Shown here in pieces: positions 6,419 to 8,431 of a stretch of 8,431 nt of DNA. Source of the DNA: JAKFWF01 sp031365375 (lineage in GTDB: Bacteria > Pseudomonadota > Alphaproteobacteria > Rhizobiales > Hyphomicrobiaceae); assembly GCA_031365375.1 (NCBI GenBank), contig JANLXZ010000134.1, forward strand, positions 1 to 8,431, given 5' to 3'. The stretch's first letter is position 1. The number at the start of each line of letters is the position of its first letter. Below the pieces are notes generated by a model. It was not told where the DNA came from and did no database searches. It saw nothing but the letters and a program-made list of their open reading frames with translations. The position numbers and the translations under genes were made by a program.

Positions 6419-7219
6419 TCAATAACGCACTGATATGTTGAGCGATCCCCACAGGCGCTCGCGTGAAACATCACGAAAATCGGCATGCTCACCCGATATG
6501 CCACCGGATAAGGCCGCCTCACCCCAAGACCACTCATAACGCGCGAATACGCCGCTGCTCGTCTGCTTTCCGGCAACGTTGCCGCTAGCACTCCCCTCGA
6601 TCCCGACCGACAAATCGCCGATTATGCGGTAACCGATCCTCAGCTTGGCCGCATACCCGGAATGCGCTGCGGTCCAACCACCGTCGAGTGCCGCCCATGC
6701 CTTGGGTGTGATATTGAGCCAGCTCTCGAAAACACCTTTCGCACCATAATCAAGGCCCTGACTGGCGTTGCAGATATCGCGCATGTTCAGATCTTGGGCA
6801 TCAGTTGCCACACCGGCAAAGCCTTTGACGGTCAATGGACCGAAGGTGTGCTGATAGCCAGCCAGAATGTCAGAAAACGACGTGCGACCTTGGATTCGCG
6901 AGGCTCGCCCATCGCCATAGCGACAGTCACCATGTGTCGGAAGAGCCGTCGCGTAGTGATAGCGTCCGTACCCGCTACCGAGCCGCACTCGAAACCCGTC
7001 CGTGGCCAAATCGCCAAACGGTGCGAACGTGGACGAGCTGTAGGCGACCCAACTGTTCAACGATGCAGAGGCACCGGCAGACACTTCGCGCCACGCCGCG
7101 ATCGGTGTTGGCGGTTCGATCGCTGCGTCCCAGCCTTCCGCGACCGCAGAGGAAGCCATCGCCCCCACCAGCACCGACAGTAAGCTCGCTAACTGAAAAC
7201 GGCGTACGCAACACAACAC
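6419..7219 (-). CDS. bcsS: BcsS-like cellulose biosynthesis-associated outer-membrane protein
   Basis: This 266-residue exported protein looks like an outer-membrane beta-barrel of the BcsS family (CBP_BcsS), found in alphaproteobacteria and linked by genome context to bacterial cellulose synthesis; its exact role is not established. It has a signal peptide (about residues 1-27, with SVLVGAMASSAVA before EGW), then family-like segments: REVSAGASASLNSWVAY (44-60), TFAPFGDLATDGFRVRLGSG (64-83), GYQHTFGPLTVKGFAGV (121-137), LRIGYRIIGDLSVGIEGSAS (193-212) and FARYEWSWGEAALSGG (225-240). It ends in alternating ISVRY with a terminal aromatic residue. Cys99 and Cys150 could pair. The start is uncertain: GTG at 7219 has GGGG 7 bases upstream, while TTG at 7225 would have it too close; a TAG stop closes the frame further up. 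No bcsA, bcsB or bcsZ gene is in view, so this is an orphan copy within the window. Confidence 0.8.
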   Translation of the reverse strand: MLCCVRRFQLASLLSVLVGAMASSAVAEGWDAAIEPPTPIAAWREVSAGASASLNSWVAYSSSTFAPFGDLATDGFRVRLGSGYGRYHYATALPTHGDCRYGDGRASRIQGRTSFSDILAGYQHTFGPLTVKGFAGVATDAQDLNMRDICNASQGLDYGAKGVFESWLNITPKAWAALDGGWTAAHSGYAAKLRIGYRIIGDLSVGIEGSASGNVAGKQTSSGVFARYEWSWGEAALSGGISGEHADFRDVSRERLWGSLNISVRY

Positions 7220-7225
7220 AGCCAA

Positions 7226-7548
7226 GCCCCGCAGTAATCGTGGCGAGTTTGACTGTAAACTTCCCTCGGGTTTGTTGACCCAGGTATCGACCTAGGCGCA
7301 ATCAACCGATTATTCAGCAGTACTGCCAAATATTACTATCTGGGATTGAATATACCGCGACATGCAACCCGCGCACGAATACGTGACCTTGCGGACTTCT
7401 AGCACCGTGCAATTCAAACAATATGTTTGGTTGACGCTTGCGAAAACGCGTATTGAGCATTCTTATGTACTAGGACGTCGACGAACGTTCGCGCAACGCC
7501 TGCAATCAACCGGCTCAAGCCTCTGTGTCAGCACCACTGAAAGACCGA
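7226..7548. promoter_or_regulatory. Divergent spacer between bcsS and the ECF sigma gene
   Basis: No gene is visible in these 323 bases, which are more AT-rich than their surroundings, especially around 7310-7360 and 7410-7470. Symmetric sites include the palindromes GCAGTACTGC (7317-7326) and CGAACGTTCG (7482-7491), and CAAACA-ata-TGTTTG (7415-7429), which abuts a TTGACG (7431-7436) on the plus strand. I found no convincing full promoter and no clear ECF-type autoregulatory motif on either strand. It must still carry the promoters for bcsS and for the sigma/anti-sigma pair. Confidence 0.4.
7415..7436 (+). promoter_or_regulatory. Palindrome abutting a possible -35 upstream of the sigma gene
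   Basis: CAAACA and TGTTTG flank a 3-base centre at 7415-7429. A -35-like TTGACG follows at 7431-7436. No good -10 sits at 16-18 bases; the nearest T/A-rich hexamer, TATTGA (7451-7456), is at 14. It is a candidate operator only. Confidence 0.25.
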
Positions 7549-8091
7549 ATGACATCGCAAGATCTAGTGGCGTGGCTCGAACAAATGGCGCGAGGCGATC
7601 GCGATGCGTTCGCAAAGCTTTACAGCGCTACGTCGGCGAAACTTTTCGGCATAATTGTCCGTATCTTAATCCGCAGGGACCTATCGGAAGAGGTCCTGCA
7701 GGAGGTATACATGCGGATCTGGCAGAAAGCGGGCGATTTCCAGCCCGATCGGGCTTCGCCGATCTCGTGGATGGCGGCGATCGCCCGCAATCGAGCCCTT
7801 GATGAAGTACGGCGAATCCGGCCCGTTTCGATCGAGGATACGCCCGAAGTCATGGACCTGCCAGACCCGGGAGAACTCGCGATCACAGGCATTGAGCGCA
7901 ATGAGGATCTCCAAAAGTTACTGAAGTGCCTCGAAAATCTCGAACCGCAGAAAAGGGAAATGGTTTTGATGGCATACTACCGGGGGGAGAGCCGGGAAGC
8001 TTTGTCGCAACATTTTGGTAGTCCGGTCGCGACCATCAAGACTTGGCTGCACCGCAGTCTTGCCCAGCTCAGAGGCTGCCTCGGCGCATGA
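7549..8091 (+). CDS. ECF (group 4) sigma-70 family RNA polymerase sigma factor
   Basis: This 180-residue protein directs RNA polymerase to a specific promoter set, as expected for an extracytoplasmic-function sigma factor. Region 2 spans about residues 17-90, with DAFAKLYSATSAKLF (19-33), the core-binding and -10-reading stretch LSEEVLQEVYMRIWQKAGDF (45-64) and SWMAAIARNRALDEVRR (73-89). Region 4 spans about 128-176, with the helix-turn-helix SREALSQHFGSPVATIKTW (148-166) for -35 recognition. No C-terminal extension follows. The anti-sigma gene overlaps its stop by 4 bases (ATGA), the usual arrangement for translational coupling, so the sigma factor is probably held inactive by that partner. 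The RskA-like partner suggests a SigK-like (ECF19-type) pair. ATG at 7549 was preferred because the homologous core starts right after it; GTG at 7525 would add 8 residues. Neither has a strong ribosome-binding site. Confidence 0.93.
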   Translation: MTSQDLVAWLEQMARGDRDAFAKLYSATSAKLFGIIVRILIRRDLSEEVLQEVYMRIWQKAGDFQPDRASPISWMAAIARNRALDEVRRIRPVSIEDTPEVMDLPDPGELAITGIERNEDLQKLLKCLENLEPQKREMVLMAYYRGESREALSQHFGSPVATIKTWLHRSLAQLRGCLGA

Positions 8092-8431
8092 CTGATGAAC
8101 CCTCACAGATCCCGACCCCGCATATTCCGGACAATATTGATGCACTGGCGGCGGAGTACGTCCTTGGCACGCTTGATCCCGCCGAGCGCGCGAACGTGGT
8201 TGCCCGCCGTCAGCGTGAGGCAATTTTAGATTTTGCGATCGTTGCCTGGGAAAACCGCCTTGGTCCACTCGCCGAACTCATTCCGGCGATCGAGGCGCCG
8301 GATCATGTCTTTTCACGTATTGAGGAACGTATCGATCGGCTCGATCGGAGGCCGGGAATGACGTCGACGACAACTGCCGACGTGGTGACGCTTCAACGCC
8401 GGGTTGGACGGTGGCGGCGTGTTGCTGTCGC
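8088..8431 (+). CDS. RskA-like anti-sigma factor, 5' part, cut by window end
   Basis: The first 114 residues of the predicted anti-sigma factor for the upstream ECF sigma are visible; the frame is open to the last base. The N-terminal domain has IDALAAEYVLGTLDPAERA (17-35), then DFAIVAWENRLGPLAELIP (48-66) and APDHVFSRIEERI (70-82), the layout of the RskA (anti-sigma-K) family. There is no cysteine in the visible part, so it is not a zinc-binding anti-sigma domain of the HxxxCxxC type. The sequence becomes basic at RRVGRWRRVAVA, as expected just before a transmembrane helix, which would place a periplasmic RskA domain beyond the window. In this family, regulated proteolysis or a redox signal releases the sigma factor; which applies here is not visible. 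ATGA overlap with the sigma gene supports the start. Confidence 0.88.
   Translation, partial: MTDEPSQIPTPHIPDNIDALAAEYVLGTLDPAERANVVARRQREAILDFAIVAWENRLGPLAELIPAIEAPDHVFSRIEERIDRLDRRPGMTSTTTADVVTLQRRVGRWRRVAV

Noticed and set aside
7364..7384. GCAACC...CGT as an ECF autoregulatory promoter upstream of the sigma gene
   Set aside because: The spacing of about 12 bases is too short for the usual ECF -35/-10 distance.
7362..7802. A 146-codon plus-strand frame before and across the sigma gene
   Set aside because: Most of it overlaps the sigma-factor coding region in another frame, and the product has no domain.

Overview
The window looks like chromosomal DNA of a GC-rich alphaproteobacterium, most likely of the order Hyphomicrobiales (Rhizobiales). 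Three genes point there: a 479-residue porin of the alphaproteobacterial Porin_2 type, with a short coiled coil right after the signal peptide; a BcsS-like outer-membrane protein; and an ECF sigma factor paired with an RskA-like anti-sigma factor. The genus cannot be fixed from the sequence alone.

Layout. Positions 1-630 hold no gene I can support, but the second half is rich in competing inverted repeats, one of which resembles dispersed REP-like palindromes. A strong rho-independent terminator (631-655) then closes the porin gene (682-2121, minus). Upstream of the porin lies a 548-base gene-free stretch (2122-2669) with a candidate promoter, an imperfect cruciform and a tandem 10-base repeat, suggesting a long, regulated porin leader. 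Next on the minus strand are a Calvin-cycle-subtype class II fructose-bisphosphate aldolase (2670-3737) and an SDR oxidoreductase (3831-4607, GTG start), 93 bases apart and possibly co-transcribed.

Divergent from the SDR gene, across a 124-base spacer, run a small YkgJ-family cysteine-cluster protein (4732-5109, GTG start) and, 28 bases later, an MFS transporter (5138-6412); these look like one transcription unit. The transporter converges on a minus-strand bcsS-like gene (6419-7219), with only 6 bases between the stops. A 323-base spacer separates bcsS from a plus-strand stress-type regulatory pair: an ECF sigma factor (7549-8091) and an RskA-like anti-sigma factor (from 8088, ATGA overlap) cut by the window end.

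These are ordinary chromosomal modules: outer-membrane permeability (porin), central carbon metabolism (aldolase, SDR), transport (MFS with YkgJ), envelope/cellulose-linked function (BcsS) and envelope-stress-type transcription control (sigma/anti-sigma). No phage, IS, CRISPR or defence system was seen. The items most worth a second look are the structured gene-free region at 400-600, the elaborate porin leader, and an orphan BcsS facing an ECF sigma factor.
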